DNA of 64,000 nt from an uncultured Alphaproteobacteria bacterium (GCA_934229625.1 CAKQDU010000006.1:1-64000); one strand, 5' to 3'. Counted from the first letter of the stretch, positions 7,070 to 17,093 are shown. Translations and numbers: made by a program. The notes: generated by a model from the letters alone, not told the origin.

Positions 7070-8194
7070 TTATTTTAAGCGCGCTACGCGATTGCCTGCC
7101 TGTCGTTCGATTTTTCCCGAAAACTCCAAATCCAGGAGCTGCGAAAAGAAATCTGCCTGAGAGAAACCGCTGGAACGCAATAGTTCATCTATATCTACTC
7201 CTTCAAAACTAATCAGTTCAATCAATGCTGACTGACTTTCTTTTTCGGGTTGCGGTTCAGCAATTTCAATGTCAGAAATATTTACACGATTTTTTACTTT
7301 GTCAAGAGGCTTCAAGCTTAGATACGTGCTTTTTATCTGCCGGTTTTGGCTTATACTTAATATATTAAGTATGTCATCGGCGTTTTCAGTTAAAACTGCA
7401 CCTTCTTTTATCAGATGATTTGGTCCTTGTGAACGATTCTCTAACGGAGACCCTGGAACGGCAAAAATGTCTTTTCCTTGTTCTAAGGCGTATTTTGCCG
7501 TTATTAAAGAGCCGGAATGCAGGCTCGCCTCAACAACCAATGTTCCGGCAGAAAGTGCCGAAATAATTCGATTCCGTCTGGGAAAAGTGGAAATTTGCGC
7601 AGCGGTGCCAAACGGAAGTTCAGAAATAATCAGACCTTGTTCGGCTATCATTTTATAAATATCTTTGTTTTCAGCCGGATAAATCACATCGATTCCGGTG
7701 CCTAAAACAGCGATGGTCGGACCGAGTTTGTTTTTGGCATACATGGCGCCTTTGTGCGCCGCACTGTCAATGCCGCGAGCCATGCCCGAAACCGTAAGAA
7801 CATCGTTTTCGGTTAAGTCATAAGCGATTCGCGAGGCGATTTTTCTTCCATTTATGGAAGCATTTCTTGCGCCGACTATAGCCACGCTCAGCGGATAGTT
7901 CAATAATTCAATATTACCCAAAGCATATAAAATCGGAGGGGCGTCATTAAGTTGTTTCAAGGATTCGGGGTATTGTTTGTCTGTATAAGCTATCAAGCTG
8001 ATTCCGGATTTTTCGGCTCGTTCAATTTCTTTTTCAGCCATTGATTTTGGGCAGAGCTGCTTTTTAGCAGAGATAACTTGCAATACTTTTTCCAAACATC
8101 TGTAAGTCTGCATATGTTTATAAAAAGTAATCGGGCCGATTCCATCGGTCATCATCAAGCGTAAAATGTCCAACAGCTCCGTTTGCTCTGCCAC
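7070..8194 (-). CDS. dprA: DNA-processing protein DprA/Smf
   Basis: DprA binds incoming single-stranded DNA and loads RecA during natural transformation. The Rossmann-like core shows GARNASINGRKIA, SGMARGIDSAAHKGAM, AVLGTGIDVIYP and FPRRNRIISALS, all typical of the family. The C-terminus (about residues 310-374) looks like the winged-helix DprA extension. At 374 residues it is normal length. It lies between plsY and topA with very short gaps and is probably co-transcribed with them. Confidence 0.95.
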   Translation of the reverse strand: MAEQTELLDILRLMMTDGIGPITFYKHMQTYRCLEKVLQVISAKKQLCPKSMAEKEIERAEKSGISLIAYTDKQYPESLKQLNDAPPILYALGNIELLNYPLSVAIVGARNASINGRKIASRIAYDLTENDVLTVSGMARGIDSAAHKGAMYAKNKLGPTIAVLGTGIDVIYPAENKDIYKMIAEQGLIISELPFGTAAQISTFPRRNRIISALSAGTLVVEASLHSGSLITAKYALEQGKDIFAVPGSPLENRSQGPNHLIKEGAVLTENADDILNILSISQNRQIKSTYLSLKPLDKVKNRVNISDIEIAEPQPEKESQSALIELISFEGVDIDELLRSSGFSQADFFSQLLDLEFSGKIERQAGNRVARLK

Positions 8195-8197
8195 GTT

Positions 8198-8836
8198 TTA
8201 AGCCTTTTTCTTAAAGCTGATTTTGCTTTCGGTACCATTAAGCAGGCGAGCTATATTCGCATGATGGCGTATAATTACCAATAAAGCTATAATCGTATAA
8301 AACGCCGCATATATAGGCGGACACATAAAAAACGCGACTATCGGCATTGAAACAGCCGCGGTTAAAGCCGAAAGTGAAGAATATCGAAATGTAAACGCCA
8401 TGACTAGCCAAACGGCTAAAGCAATCAAGGCAACCTGCCATTGTGTCATTAAAATAAAACCAAAAGCGGAGGAAACGCCTTTTCCGCCCTTAAATTTCAG
8501 CCAAACCGGAAAATTGTGACCTATAACGCCGAAAGAACCGGCAATCAATGAGCCGACAACATTCAGAGAAGTGTCTATACCGGCAAGAGATAGGGCTGTG
8601 TCAGGTAAAATATGGCAAGCGGCATAAGCGGCTAAGCCGGCTTTAAATGCATCTAATAAAACGGTCAATAAAGCCAACGTTTTGTTTCCGGTGCGCAAAA
8701 CATTGGTGGCGCCGATGTTGCCGGAGCCGATTTTGCGGATATCGCCGTAACCGGCTAAATAGCATAAAACCAAGCCGAATGGGACTGAACCGGCTAAATA
8801 ACCGCTGGCAGCGCAAAGAACCAAGTATAAATTCAT
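8198..8836 (-). CDS. plsY: Glycerol-3-phosphate acyltransferase PlsY
   Basis: PlsY transfers acyl groups from acyl-phosphate to glycerol-3-phosphate in the inner membrane, the first step of phospholipid synthesis. It has several transmembrane segments and the family motifs GSVPFGLVL, GSGNIGATNVLR and FKGGKGVSSAFG. The start is set at ATG 8836 (MNLYLVLC) with GGGAG seven bases upstream; the adjacent ATG at 8839 is possible. A longer frame to 8980 has no support and adds non-PlsY residues. It heads the plsY-dprA-topA group. Confidence 0.95.
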   Translation of the reverse strand: MNLYLVLCAASGYLAGSVPFGLVLCYLAGYGDIRKIGSGNIGATNVLRTGNKTLALLTVLLDAFKAGLAAYAACHILPDTALSLAGIDTSLNVVGSLIAGSFGVIGHNFPVWLKFKGGKGVSSAFGFILMTQWQVALIALAVWLVMAFTFRYSSLSALTAAVSMPIVAFFMCPPIYAAFYTIIALLVIIRHHANIARLLNGTESKISFKKKA

Positions 8837-8999
8837 CATTATTCTCCCGTATTTGAAATTTCTTCTATCAATAGCAGAAAACGCAAAATTTTCAACTATA
8901 TTTTGCTGCTTGAAAAAATTCTGCTGAAAACGTGTAAAATATTGATGACAACGACGGCAAAATGCGTAACATACAATCAAATTAGTATAGGGTGGAGAA

Positions 9000-9710
9000 A
9001 TGAAACCTGTTTATAAAAGAATTTTATTGAAGCTTTCGGGCGAAGGTCTGATGGGTGACAAAGGCTTCGGCGTCGACGCGGCTATAGCTGCGGCTTTGGC
9101 TGATGAAATTGCCAAAGTGCGCGAGCTTGGCGTGCAGGTTTGTTTGGTAATCGGCGGAGGCAACTTTTTCCGCGGAGCGAAAAACGCTACGGAAGGAATG
9201 GATAGAAGCGTCGCCGACCAGGTCGGTATGATGGCAACTTTGATGAATGCGTTGGTTATGAAAACCGCTATAGAGCGTTCAGGATGCCCTGTTGAAATTT
9301 ATTCTGGCTTGGTTATGCCGCAGGTGTGTGAGACATATAGCTTCCGTGAAGCTGTGAAATCATTGGAAAAAGGTCGCGTTGTGATTTTTGCCGCAGGTAC
9401 GGGCAACCCGTATTTTACAACCGATTCCGGAGCTGCGCTGCGTGCTGCAGAAATGCATTGCGACGTTATAATGAAAGCGACGCAGGTTGACGGGGTTTAT
9501 GATTCTGACCCTAGAAATAATCCTGCGGCCAAGCGATATGAAACAGTCAGCTTTGCGGAAGTGGAAGATAAAAAACTGAAAGTTATGGATATGACGGCTA
9601 TAACAATGGCGGCAGAAAATAATATCCCGATTATGGTTTTTGCTCAAAAGGGCGGGGATTCCATTGTAAAGGCTGTCTGCGGTCTTGCCAGATGTACAAT
9701 CATTAAATGA
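9000..9710 (+). CDS. pyrH: Uridylate kinase (UMP kinase)
   Basis: It phosphorylates UMP to UDP with ATP and is an amino-acid-kinase-fold enzyme, not a P-loop kinase. Motifs include KLSGEGLMG, CLVIGGGNFFRGA and ATQVDGVYDSDPR. Its 236 residues are usual for the family. GGTGGAG precedes ATG 9000. It is the first gene of the plus-strand operon that runs to fabZ. Confidence 0.97.
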   Translation: MKPVYKRILLKLSGEGLMGDKGFGVDAAIAAALADEIAKVRELGVQVCLVIGGGNFFRGAKNATEGMDRSVADQVGMMATLMNALVMKTAIERSGCPVEIYSGLVMPQVCETYSFREAVKSLEKGRVVIFAAGTGNPYFTTDSGAALRAAEMHCDVIMKATQVDGVYDSDPRNNPAAKRYETVSFAEVEDKKLKVMDMTAITMAAENNIPIMVFAQKGGDSIVKAVCGLARCTIIK

Positions 9711-9725
9711 AAATAAGAGGTGAAA

Positions 9726-10289
9726 ATGTCTGATTTTGAAAAAATTAAAACTGAAACTTTAAGCCGGATGGAAAAAAGTCTGGAAGCCTTGAAAACAGAT
9801 TTTGCCGGATTGCGCGCAGGACGCGCTCACGCCAGTCTGTTGGATGGTATTATGGTTGAAGCTTACGGTAATATGACGCCAATTAGTCAGGTTGGCACGG
9901 TCGGAGTTCCTGATGCCCGTACTTTGTCGGTCAGCGTTTGGGATAAAGGCTTGGCTAAAAGTGTGGAAAAAGCTTTGAGAGAAAGCGATTTAGGCTTGAA
10001 CCCTATGTCTGACGGACAGCTGATACGTATACCTATTCCGCCGTTGAGCGAGGAACGCCGTAAAGAATTGGTTAAAATATCTGGAAAATATGCAGAGCAA
10101 TGCAAAGTTGCGGTTCGGAATATTCGCCGCGATGCTATGGATGAAGTGAAAAAACTGAAGAAGGATTCGCTGATTTCTGAAGATGAAGAAAAGAAATATA
10201 ATAGTGATATTCAAAAGTGGACTGATGACACTATCCGTAAAGTGGACGAACAGACAGCGCTTAAAGAAAAAGATATTATGCAGGTATAG
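9726..10289 (+). CDS. frr: Ribosome recycling factor
   Basis: RRF splits post-termination ribosomes with EF-G. The sequence has the RRF pattern: FAGLRAGRAHASLLDGI, GTVGVPDARTLSVSVWD, IRIPIPPLSEERRKELVK and AVRNIRRDAMD. The 187 residues match the family. ATG 9726 is preferred over an in-frame GTG at 9720, because AAGAGG lies just five bases before the ATG. It sits in the usual pyrH-frr-uppS order. Confidence 0.97.
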   Translation: MSDFEKIKTETLSRMEKSLEALKTDFAGLRAGRAHASLLDGIMVEAYGNMTPISQVGTVGVPDARTLSVSVWDKGLAKSVEKALRESDLGLNPMSDGQLIRIPIPPLSEERRKELVKISGKYAEQCKVAVRNIRRDAMDEVKKLKKDSLISEDEEKKYNSDIQKWTDDTIRKVDEQTALKEKDIMQV

Positions 10290-10298
10290 GGTGTTGAT

Positions 10299-11003
10299 GT
10301 GACTGTGAAAAACTTGCAACATATCGCATTTATTATGGATGGCAACCGGCGTTGGGCAAAAAAACGCGGTCTGCCGGCTGTTGTCGGCCATAAAAAAGGA
10401 GCCGAAGTTTTGATTGACACAGCAAAAGCTGTGAAAAGTTTTGGTGTCAAATTTATGACCGTCTATGCTTTTTCTACGGAAAATTGGCAGCGCGATAAAG
10501 AAGAAGTTGACGGACTTATGAATCTGCTGCGCAATTATTTGGATAACAGTTTTAAAGAATTGGAAGAAAATAACGTCAAAATAGTTTTCATTGGCGAACG
10601 CGATATGCTGGCGGCTGATATTGTTGCTAAAATGGCAAAAATAGAAGATAAGACGCGGCAAAATGACGGTATGACGCTTTGTGTGGCTTTGAGTTATGGC
10701 GGACGTCAGGAAATTGTTGCTGCATCGAAAAAAATTGCCGAATTGGTGCAAAGCGGTAGTTTAAAACCGGAAAATATAGATGTTTCGACATTTTCCTCAA
10801 TGCTTTATACCGCCGAAATTCCGGAGCCTGATTTGCTTATCCGCACTAGCGGTGAACAACGTATAAGCAATTATCTTTTGTGGCAGCTTGCCTATAGTGA
10901 AATGTATTTTTCGCAGACTCTGTGGCCGGATTTTTCAAAATCAGAATTAAAAGATATTATTGAAATTTATAACAAGAGGGAGAGAAGATATGGTAAGTCG
11001 TAA
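10299..11003 (+). CDS. uppS: Undecaprenyl diphosphate synthase (cis-prenyltransferase)
   Basis: UppS makes the C55 lipid carrier for peptidoglycan and other envelope polymers by adding isopentenyl units to farnesyl diphosphate (supplied by the IspA homologue at 20127). Family motifs are FIMDGNRRWAKKRGL near the N-terminus, YAFSTENWQR, and DLLIRTSGEQRISNYLLWQ near the C-terminus. The start is GTG 10299 with a weak AGGG upstream; no in-frame ATG precedes the conserved motif. Its end overlaps the cdsA start. Confidence 0.96.
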   Translation: MTVKNLQHIAFIMDGNRRWAKKRGLPAVVGHKKGAEVLIDTAKAVKSFGVKFMTVYAFSTENWQRDKEEVDGLMNLLRNYLDNSFKELEENNVKIVFIGERDMLAADIVAKMAKIEDKTRQNDGMTLCVALSYGGRQEIVAASKKIAELVQSGSLKPENIDVSTFSSMLYTAEIPEPDLLIRTSGEQRISNYLLWQLAYSEMYFSQTLWPDFSKSELKDIIEIYNKRERRYGKS

Positions 11004-11892
11004 ATTGGGAGCGATAGCTAAAAGAATTTTAGCGGCGATTGTGATGATTCCTGTTGCTGTTGATGTTCTTTACATAGGCAGTCCTTATGTCGAAGTGTTG
11101 GCAATTGTTGTAGGCGGTTTGCTGGCATGGGAGTGGGCAAATTTGCTCTCGTCTCAAAAAGCATCGGCCTATGTCGCGGCCTATATGATGAGTTTGGCCG
11201 TTTCGTTATGGAGCTATAATTTTGCTGTGTTATTTACGATGATTGCTATAACTTCATTGGTGGTGTTTTTTATAGCCGAAAAGGAAAAACGCCGCGGTTT
11301 GATTACATTAGGCGTGCCGTATATTTCTATCGGTATCGGTTCTCTTATTTGGATGTATCGCTGTTTTGACCCTAGCGAAGGTTATTATGACCCTCAATAT
11401 AACTATAGCTTTATGATGACTTTATGGTTTTTTCTTATGGTTTGGAGTATGGACATCGGCGGTTTGGTTGTCGGATGTAATCTGCGCGGTCCTAAATTGG
11501 CTCCTAAAATCAGTCCGAATAAAACTTGGTCCGGTTTGTTCGGCGGAATTTTGCTTTCCATTTCTGTCAGCATAATCTTTATGTATGTTTGTACCGAAAT
11601 TATGGATATTCCATTTTATTCAAATAATCTGAATCATATATCATTTACCTATTCTCCGCTGCAGATTCGTTATGTTTGGCATGTGAATGACCAAATTTTA
11701 TATGCCTTTGCCGCCGGACTTATTGCGGTGTTGGCGCAAATAGGTGATTTAATTGAATCTGGCATTAAACGAAAGGTTGGAGTTAAAGATTCCAGTAAGC
11801 TTATACCTGGACACGGCGGTGTGTTTGACAGGGTTGATGGTTTGATTTTTGCGGCGCCGTTTGTTTATTTGTTCTTTATGTATATGCGTTGA
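10990..11892 (+). CDS. cdsA: Phosphatidate cytidylyltransferase
   Basis: CdsA makes CDP-diacylglycerol from phosphatidate and CTP. It is a polytopic membrane protein of about 300 residues ending in the family signature KRKVGVKDSSKLIPGHGG, followed by DR. ATG 10990 is chosen because GAGGGAGAGAAG lies directly upstream; a start 30 bases earlier would lack such a site. It overlaps uppS by 14 bases. In many proteobacteria dxr lies between cdsA and rseP; here it is absent. Confidence 0.95.
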   Translation: MVSRKLGAIAKRILAAIVMIPVAVDVLYIGSPYVEVLAIVVGGLLAWEWANLLSSQKASAYVAAYMMSLAVSLWSYNFAVLFTMIAITSLVVFFIAEKEKRRGLITLGVPYISIGIGSLIWMYRCFDPSEGYYDPQYNYSFMMTLWFFLMVWSMDIGGLVVGCNLRGPKLAPKISPNKTWSGLFGGILLSISVSIIFMYVCTEIMDIPFYSNNLNHISFTYSPLQIRYVWHVNDQILYAFAAGLIAVLAQIGDLIESGIKRKVGVKDSSKLIPGHGGVFDRVDGLIFAAPFVYLFFMYMR

Positions 11893-11902
11893 GGAAAATA
11901 AA

Positions 11903-13330
11903 ATGGAAAGTTTGTTAAATATTGTTTATTACATTGTGCCGTTTATTGTTCTGCTTGGGGTTTTGGTTTTTGTTCATGAGTTTGGACATTTTATCATAGC
12001 TCGCAGTCTTGGTGTCGCCGTCTCTGATTTTTCTATCGGTTTTGGAAAGGAATTATGGAGCAGAACCGATAGACATGGCACAAAATGGAAAATATGCGCC
12101 GTGCCTTTGGGGGGATATTGTCAGTTTTTGGGCGATGCTGATGCGTCTTCTTCGACATCTGATAAAAAAGCCTCTGAATTATCGGATGAAGACAAGAAAC
12201 ACGCTTTTCCATATCAAAAAGGGTGGAAAAAGTTAGCGATTGTTGTGGCTGGACCGGCATTCAATTATCTGTTTGCTATTGTTACATTTATTGGTATTTT
12301 TTATTGCTGCGGCAAAATCGTTTATCCATCTGTGGTCGGCGCCGTGATAGAAGGTGAGGCCGCTGATTTGGCCGGTATTGAAGCCGGTGATAAAATTATC
12401 CGCATAAATGGCAATGAAACTCCGGATTTTCAGGCAATAGGCAATGAGGTTAACTTATCAACAAATGATGAAATCTCAGTTGATATTGAACGCCCGTTGA
12501 CTTTTAAGCTGTTTACTTCGGAAATTGAAAATCCGTGTTCTACTTGTGAAAATAAAAAAGAAAAAATTTTGGGATTGATGTCTTTACCGGCAAAAACTGA
12601 CCCGAAAACCGGTGAACTTCTTCCATCGCCGTCCGTGGTCGGCAATGTGATGGTCGGAAGCTCTGCCGAACAGGCTGGATTTTTAAGCGGAGATATTTTA
12701 GATAGTGTCAATGGTGTGAAATTAAATGATTTTACTCAGTTGAAAGAATATGTAAGCGCGCATGTCGATGATGAGTTGGAAATTAAAGTTCGCCGTCCGC
12801 TTAGCGTTAAGGCTGTTCTAAAAGAAACTGATTTTGATTCTGGAAACGGAAAATCCGAAAAGCGCCGTATGCTAGGCATACAATCAACGGCAGGAATTGT
12901 ATTTTCTCGCCGCAATATGACTTTTGGCAGCGCTGTTCAATCCGGCTTTGCCGAAGCATGGGATGTAACTGTTACAACTTTGCGTGCTGTCGGTCAAATG
13001 GTAACGGGGCAGCGCGGTGGCAAAGATGTAGGCGGAATTATCCGCATTGCCGAAATGTCCGGTGATGTCAGCAAATCAGGCGGTTTAATCGGATTTATTT
13101 ATTTTATGGCTTTGCTGTCGGTTAATTTGGGGCTGATTAACATTTTGCCTATTCCGGTTTTGGATGGCGGTCATGTGGTTATTTATTTGAGTGAAATGAT
13201 TATCCGCCGCGAATTAAAACCGCAGGTTAAGGATTATATTTTTAAGTTTGGTCTTTTTATAATTTTAGCCATCATGGTTTTGGCAACATGGAATGACCTG
13301 GTGCATTTATTTAACAGATGGTTTGACTAA
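11903..13330 (+). CDS. rseP: Site-2 intramembrane zinc metalloprotease RseP
   Basis: RseP cuts membrane-embedded substrates such as anti-sigma factors. The zinc site HEFGH is at residues 25-29 in the first membrane helix, and the second metal motif PIPVLDGGH is in the C-terminal membrane region. Two PDZ-like segments lie between (GVAADLAGIEAGDKI-type and GSSAEQAGFLSGDIL). At 475 residues it is a little longer than many homologues because of an insertion with CSTC between the PDZ parts. GAGGA precedes ATG 11903. Confidence 0.95.
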   Translation: MESLLNIVYYIVPFIVLLGVLVFVHEFGHFIIARSLGVAVSDFSIGFGKELWSRTDRHGTKWKICAVPLGGYCQFLGDADASSSTSDKKASELSDEDKKHAFPYQKGWKKLAIVVAGPAFNYLFAIVTFIGIFYCCGKIVYPSVVGAVIEGEAADLAGIEAGDKIIRINGNETPDFQAIGNEVNLSTNDEISVDIERPLTFKLFTSEIENPCSTCENKKEKILGLMSLPAKTDPKTGELLPSPSVVGNVMVGSSAEQAGFLSGDILDSVNGVKLNDFTQLKEYVSAHVDDELEIKVRRPLSVKAVLKETDFDSGNGKSEKRRMLGIQSTAGIVFSRRNMTFGSAVQSGFAEAWDVTVTTLRAVGQMVTGQRGGKDVGGIIRIAEMSGDVSKSGGLIGFIYFMALLSVNLGLINILPIPVLDGGHVVIYLSEMIIRRELKPQVKDYIFKFGLFIILAIMVLATWNDLVHLFNRWFD

Positions 13331-13346
13331 GGAGTATGAATAAAAG

Positions 13347-15608
13347 ATGAAAAAGAAACTTTTTGCCGGCGTAATGGCCACCAGCTTATTGGCTTTTGAG
13401 GCGATGGCTTCGGATATGCTGGTTAAAAAAATAGAAGTAAACGGACTTCAACGTGTTGAGAAAGCTACAGTTTTGTCTTATTTGAACATAAAACAAAACT
13501 CTACGGTTACACAAGATAAGTTGGACAGCTCTTTTAAACGTTTATATGATACGGGTTTGTTTAGCGATGTCAATTTTGATACGTCAAAAGACAATACATT
13601 GGTTATTAGTGTAAAAGAAAATCCGGTTATCGGAAAGCGTGCTTTTGACGGCAATGATAAAATCGATGATAAAATTTTGGAAAGCGAAGTGCAGTTGGGA
13701 CCTCGCTCTGTCTATGATAAAGCTAAAGTTCAGCAGGATGTGCAGCGCATTTTGGACGTATATCGCAAAACCGGACGCTATACCGTTACGGTGGAACCTA
13801 AAATTATCAAACGTGATGACAGCCGAGTTGATTTGATTTATGAAATAGATGAGGGTGCCGCTGCTAAAATAGATAAAATCAATTTTTTGGGCAATACTCA
13901 CTATTCGGCCTCTGATTTACAAGATGAAATCATGAGTAAAGAAAGCCGTTGGTATCGTATTTTTACTTCATCTGAGACTTATGATGCCGAAAAAATGAAT
14001 TATGATAAAGAACTGTTGCGTCGTTTTTATACAAACCGCGGTTACGCCGATTTTAAGGTCGAGTCCGCAGTCGCCGAACTGAGCGCCGATAAAAAATCGT
14101 TTATTTTGACATTTACTATGGACGAAGGTGTTCGCTATAAAATCGATAAAATCAGTATCAAATCAGAGATAAAAGATGTTGATGTTAATCCGCTTTATGA
14201 TGATGTCGAACTATCAAAGGGAGATTGGTATAATGCTGATTTGATTGAAAAATCTATCAGCGCTATAACAGATACTCTTGGAAAAAAAGGTTTTGCCTTT
14301 GTTGATGTGGATTCGGAGCTTGTTCGCAATAATGAAACCGGAACAGTTGATTTAGTGTTTAATATTACCGAAAGCCGCAGAATTTTTGTTGACCGCATAA
14401 ACATAACCGGAAACGACAGAACTTTGGATGAGGTTATTCGCCGAGAGTTTCGTTTAGATGAGGGAGATGCACTCAACGTCTCTAAATTGCGCGATTCTCG
14501 TCGTAATGTTGAAAATCTGAACTATTTCAGTAAAGTAGATATTCAAACCGAGCCAACAGGACCTAATAAGGCTGATTTAAATGTTAATGTTGAAGAAAAA
14601 TCAACTGGTTATTTCAATGTTGGTGTCGGCTATTCAACTACCAACGGCGCTTTGCTGCGTGCTGGCGTGACTGAAAACAACTTCCGCGGCCGCGGTCAGG
14701 AGCTTGGTTTTAATGTCGGTATTTCTCAGCGTACAAAAGATTATGATATAAGCTTTACCGAACCGTATTTCTTGGGACGCCGCTTGAGCGCAGGTACTGA
14801 TTTGTTTATGACCGAGCAGAATTATGAAGATGAAGCATCTTATGATACAAGTTCAAAAGGCGGACGTCTTCGTTTTGGCTGGAACTACACAGATGACTTT
14901 TATCATTATACACGCTACACATTGAGCAAAAATGAAGTAAATCATGTTAAATCATACGCATCTGAATTTGTAAAATCTGAAGAAGGAAGCAGCACAGCTT
15001 CTGTAATCGGTCAGACTTTTGTTTATGACAAACGTGACAACGCAATCAACACCAAAGAAGGTTATTACCTTTCTTTTGGCAATGATTTTGCCGGTGTCGG
15101 TGGTGATGATAAATATAATAAATTCGATGCCAAAGCATATAAATTCTATACGCTTTCTGACTATTACACATTCAAATTGTTTGCAACAGGCGGTTATATT
15201 GCCGGCTACAGCGGAGAAAATGTCCGCTTGTCTGACCGCTATTATTTGGGTGGACAAACATTGAGAGGTTTTGAATTTGCCGGTATTGGCGCGCGTGATA
15301 AACGTACGGATGATGCTTTGGGCGGTAACTGGATGATGTATTCAGGTGTGGAGATGACATTCCCTATCGGACTGGATGAACTTGGAATTAAAGGACGCAC
15401 ATTCTGGGATGTCGGCATGTTGGGAAAACCGGATAATTTTGATTCGCAAAAAATTGATTATTCGTCAAAAGTCCGCAGTTCTGTAGGTTTCGGATTTGAC
15501 TGGATGTCTCCGATGGGTAAAATTGATATTGATTTTGGTTTCCCTATCAGCAAAGCTAAATATGATAAGACCGAAGTTTTCCGTCTGAATTTTGGTACAA
15601 GCCTCTAG
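13347..15608 (+). CDS. bamA: Outer membrane protein assembly factor BamA
   Basis: BamA is the Omp85 protein that folds beta-barrel proteins into the outer membrane. A signal peptide (about 20 residues, ends FEAMAS) is followed by five POTRA domains up to about residue 415, then the barrel with GLSQR-like repeats, the RGF motif (TLRGFEFAGIG) in the conserved L6 loop, and a C-terminal strand ending in Leu after FRLNFGTS. At 753 residues it has family length. It directly follows rseP, the standard order. Confidence 0.97.
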   Translation: MKKKLFAGVMATSLLAFEAMASDMLVKKIEVNGLQRVEKATVLSYLNIKQNSTVTQDKLDSSFKRLYDTGLFSDVNFDTSKDNTLVISVKENPVIGKRAFDGNDKIDDKILESEVQLGPRSVYDKAKVQQDVQRILDVYRKTGRYTVTVEPKIIKRDDSRVDLIYEIDEGAAAKIDKINFLGNTHYSASDLQDEIMSKESRWYRIFTSSETYDAEKMNYDKELLRRFYTNRGYADFKVESAVAELSADKKSFILTFTMDEGVRYKIDKISIKSEIKDVDVNPLYDDVELSKGDWYNADLIEKSISAITDTLGKKGFAFVDVDSELVRNNETGTVDLVFNITESRRIFVDRINITGNDRTLDEVIRREFRLDEGDALNVSKLRDSRRNVENLNYFSKVDIQTEPTGPNKADLNVNVEEKSTGYFNVGVGYSTTNGALLRAGVTENNFRGRGQELGFNVGISQRTKDYDISFTEPYFLGRRLSAGTDLFMTEQNYEDEASYDTSSKGGRLRFGWNYTDDFYHYTRYTLSKNEVNHVKSYASEFVKSEEGSSTASVIGQTFVYDKRDNAINTKEGYYLSFGNDFAGVGGDDKYNKFDAKAYKFYTLSDYYTFKLFATGGYIAGYSGENVRLSDRYYLGGQTLRGFEFAGIGARDKRTDDALGGNWMMYSGVEMTFPIGLDELGIKGRTFWDVGMLGKPDNFDSQKIDYSSKVRSSVGFGFDWMSPMGKIDIDFGFPISKAKYDKTEVFRLNFGTSL

Positions 15609-15614
15609 GAGAAT

Positions 15615-16631
15615 ATGATGGTAGATAAAAATTTTTATGAAATTAGAGAAAATGTCACTTTGGCAGATGTAGCCGGAGTGACCGGTGCAATACTTAGCGA
15701 CGCCTCTAAGGCTAAGGAAGTTATCAGGGGAATTGCCACCATGCAATCTGCCGGAGCCGATGAAATATGTTTTTTCTATGACCGCAAGAGCAAAGAGCAA
15801 GCGGCAGAAATCAAAGCTAAGGCTTGCGTTACAACCGAAGCATTGCGTCAGTTTTTGCCGGCTGACGCGGTGGTTTTAACCTGTGAAAATCCAAAGGAAG
15901 CTTTTGTTCGTCTTAATGAATATATGTATTCTGAAAAAAAGCCTGTTTTGGAAATTGATGCCAGCGCAAAGATTTCTATGTTTGCAAAAATAGGCGAAGG
16001 ATGCTATATCGGTGCCAATGCGGTAATTGAGGATAACGTTGTTATCGGCAATAACTGCCGCATAGAGGCCAATACCGTAATTGCCCACGATTGTAAAATC
16101 GGTAATAATTGCCGTATCGGTGCCGGAGCGTCTGTTGCTTATGCGCTGATAGGGGATAATTGCTACATCTATGCCGGCGCTCGTATCGGACAGGATGGTT
16201 TTGGTTTTCAGCTTATGGGCGGACAACATCACCGCATTCCGCAACTAGGCCGTGTTATTATCGGTAATGATGTGGAAATCGGCGCCAATACTTGTATTGA
16301 CCGAGGTGCGTTGGATGATACGGTTATCGGCGATGGCTGCCGCATTGATAATTTGGTGCAGATTGCCCATAATGATAAATTAGGCCGCGGCTGTGTGATT
16401 GTTTCACAAGTCGGAATCGCCGGAAGTTGTACATTGGGTGACTATGTCATCTGCGGCGGACAGGTTGGTTTGGCCGACCATTTGCATATTGGTAACGGCG
16501 TGCAGATTGCAGCTCAATCCGGCGTTATGCGTGACATAGAAGATGGCGCGGTTATGATGGGCAGTCCATGCGTTCCTTTTAAGGATTTTATGCGTCAGGT
16601 TGCTTTTTTGCAAAAAAATTCAAAAAAATAA
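15615..16631 (+). CDS. lpxD: UDP-3-O-(3-hydroxyacyl)glucosamine N-acyltransferase
   Basis: LpxD adds the second acyl chain in lipid A synthesis. The N-terminal uridine-binding domain is followed from about residue 105 by left-handed beta-helix hexapeptide repeats (IGANAVIEDNVVIGNNC). The catalytic region around DGFGFQLMGGQHHRIPQ has the expected His. Length (338) is normal. It begins six bases after bamA; GGAG overlaps the bamA end. Confidence 0.96.
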   Translation: MMVDKNFYEIRENVTLADVAGVTGAILSDASKAKEVIRGIATMQSAGADEICFFYDRKSKEQAAEIKAKACVTTEALRQFLPADAVVLTCENPKEAFVRLNEYMYSEKKPVLEIDASAKISMFAKIGEGCYIGANAVIEDNVVIGNNCRIEANTVIAHDCKIGNNCRIGAGASVAYALIGDNCYIYAGARIGQDGFGFQLMGGQHHRIPQLGRVIIGNDVEIGANTCIDRGALDDTVIGDGCRIDNLVQIAHNDKLGRGCVIVSQVGIAGSCTLGDYVICGGQVGLADHLHIGNGVQIAAQSGVMRDIEDGAVMMGSPCVPFKDFMRQVAFLQKNSKK

Positions 16632-16643
16632 AGTGAGGAAAAA

Positions 16644-17093
16644 ATGTCTGAAAAGAAAATATATAATATTGATGAAGTAATGAAAATGCTGCCGCATCGC
16701 TATCCGTTTTTGCTGGTGGATAGATTGGAAGTTGAAGAACCGGGAGTCAAAGGTGTCGGTATCAAAAATTTAACCATGAATGAAGAATTTTTTCAAGGTC
16801 ATTTTCCAGGCAATCCGATTATGCCCGGAGTTTTGCAAATTGAGGCTATGGCGCAGTCTGCCGGTTGTGTGGTTATGAGTGCGGATTCAGATTATGCCAA
16901 TAAAAAACGCAGCGTTCTGTTTATGGCTGTAGACGGTGTAAAATTCCGCAAACCAGTTCGTCCGGGCGACCAGCTCAGAATGCATGTCGAAAAAATAAAA
17001 GAACGCCGAAACATTTTTGTTTTTCATGGCGTTGGGATGGTTGATGGGCAGGTTGTCTCTGAGGCTGATTTAACAGCGATGATTGTCGATTAG
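16644..17093 (+). CDS. fabZ: 3-hydroxyacyl-ACP dehydratase FabZ
   Basis: FabZ dehydrates 3-hydroxyacyl-ACP in fatty acid elongation and competes with LpxD/LpxA for substrate. The hotdog-fold motifs are MLPHRYPFLLVDR, then GHFPGNPIMPGVLQIEAMAQ with the catalytic His and Glu. It is the last gene of the operon; lpxA, which often follows, is not here. An intrinsic terminator follows at 17118. Confidence 0.96.
   Translation: MSEKKIYNIDEVMKMLPHRYPFLLVDRLEVEEPGVKGVGIKNLTMNEEFFQGHFPGNPIMPGVLQIEAMAQSAGCVVMSADSDYANKKRSVLFMAVDGVKFRKPVRPGDQLRMHVEKIKERRNIFVFHGVGMVDGQVVSEADLTAMIVD

Noticed and set aside
8840..8999. Promoter of the pyrH operon
   Set aside because: TAAAAT and TACAAT boxes exist in the plsY-pyrH gap, but no -35 at proper spacing could be fixed, so no site is reported.
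9990..10751. 253-codon open frame antisense to frr and uppS
   Set aside because: It is a mirror of two well-supported genes, has no ribosome site and an atypical composition (rich in Phe, His and Ile).
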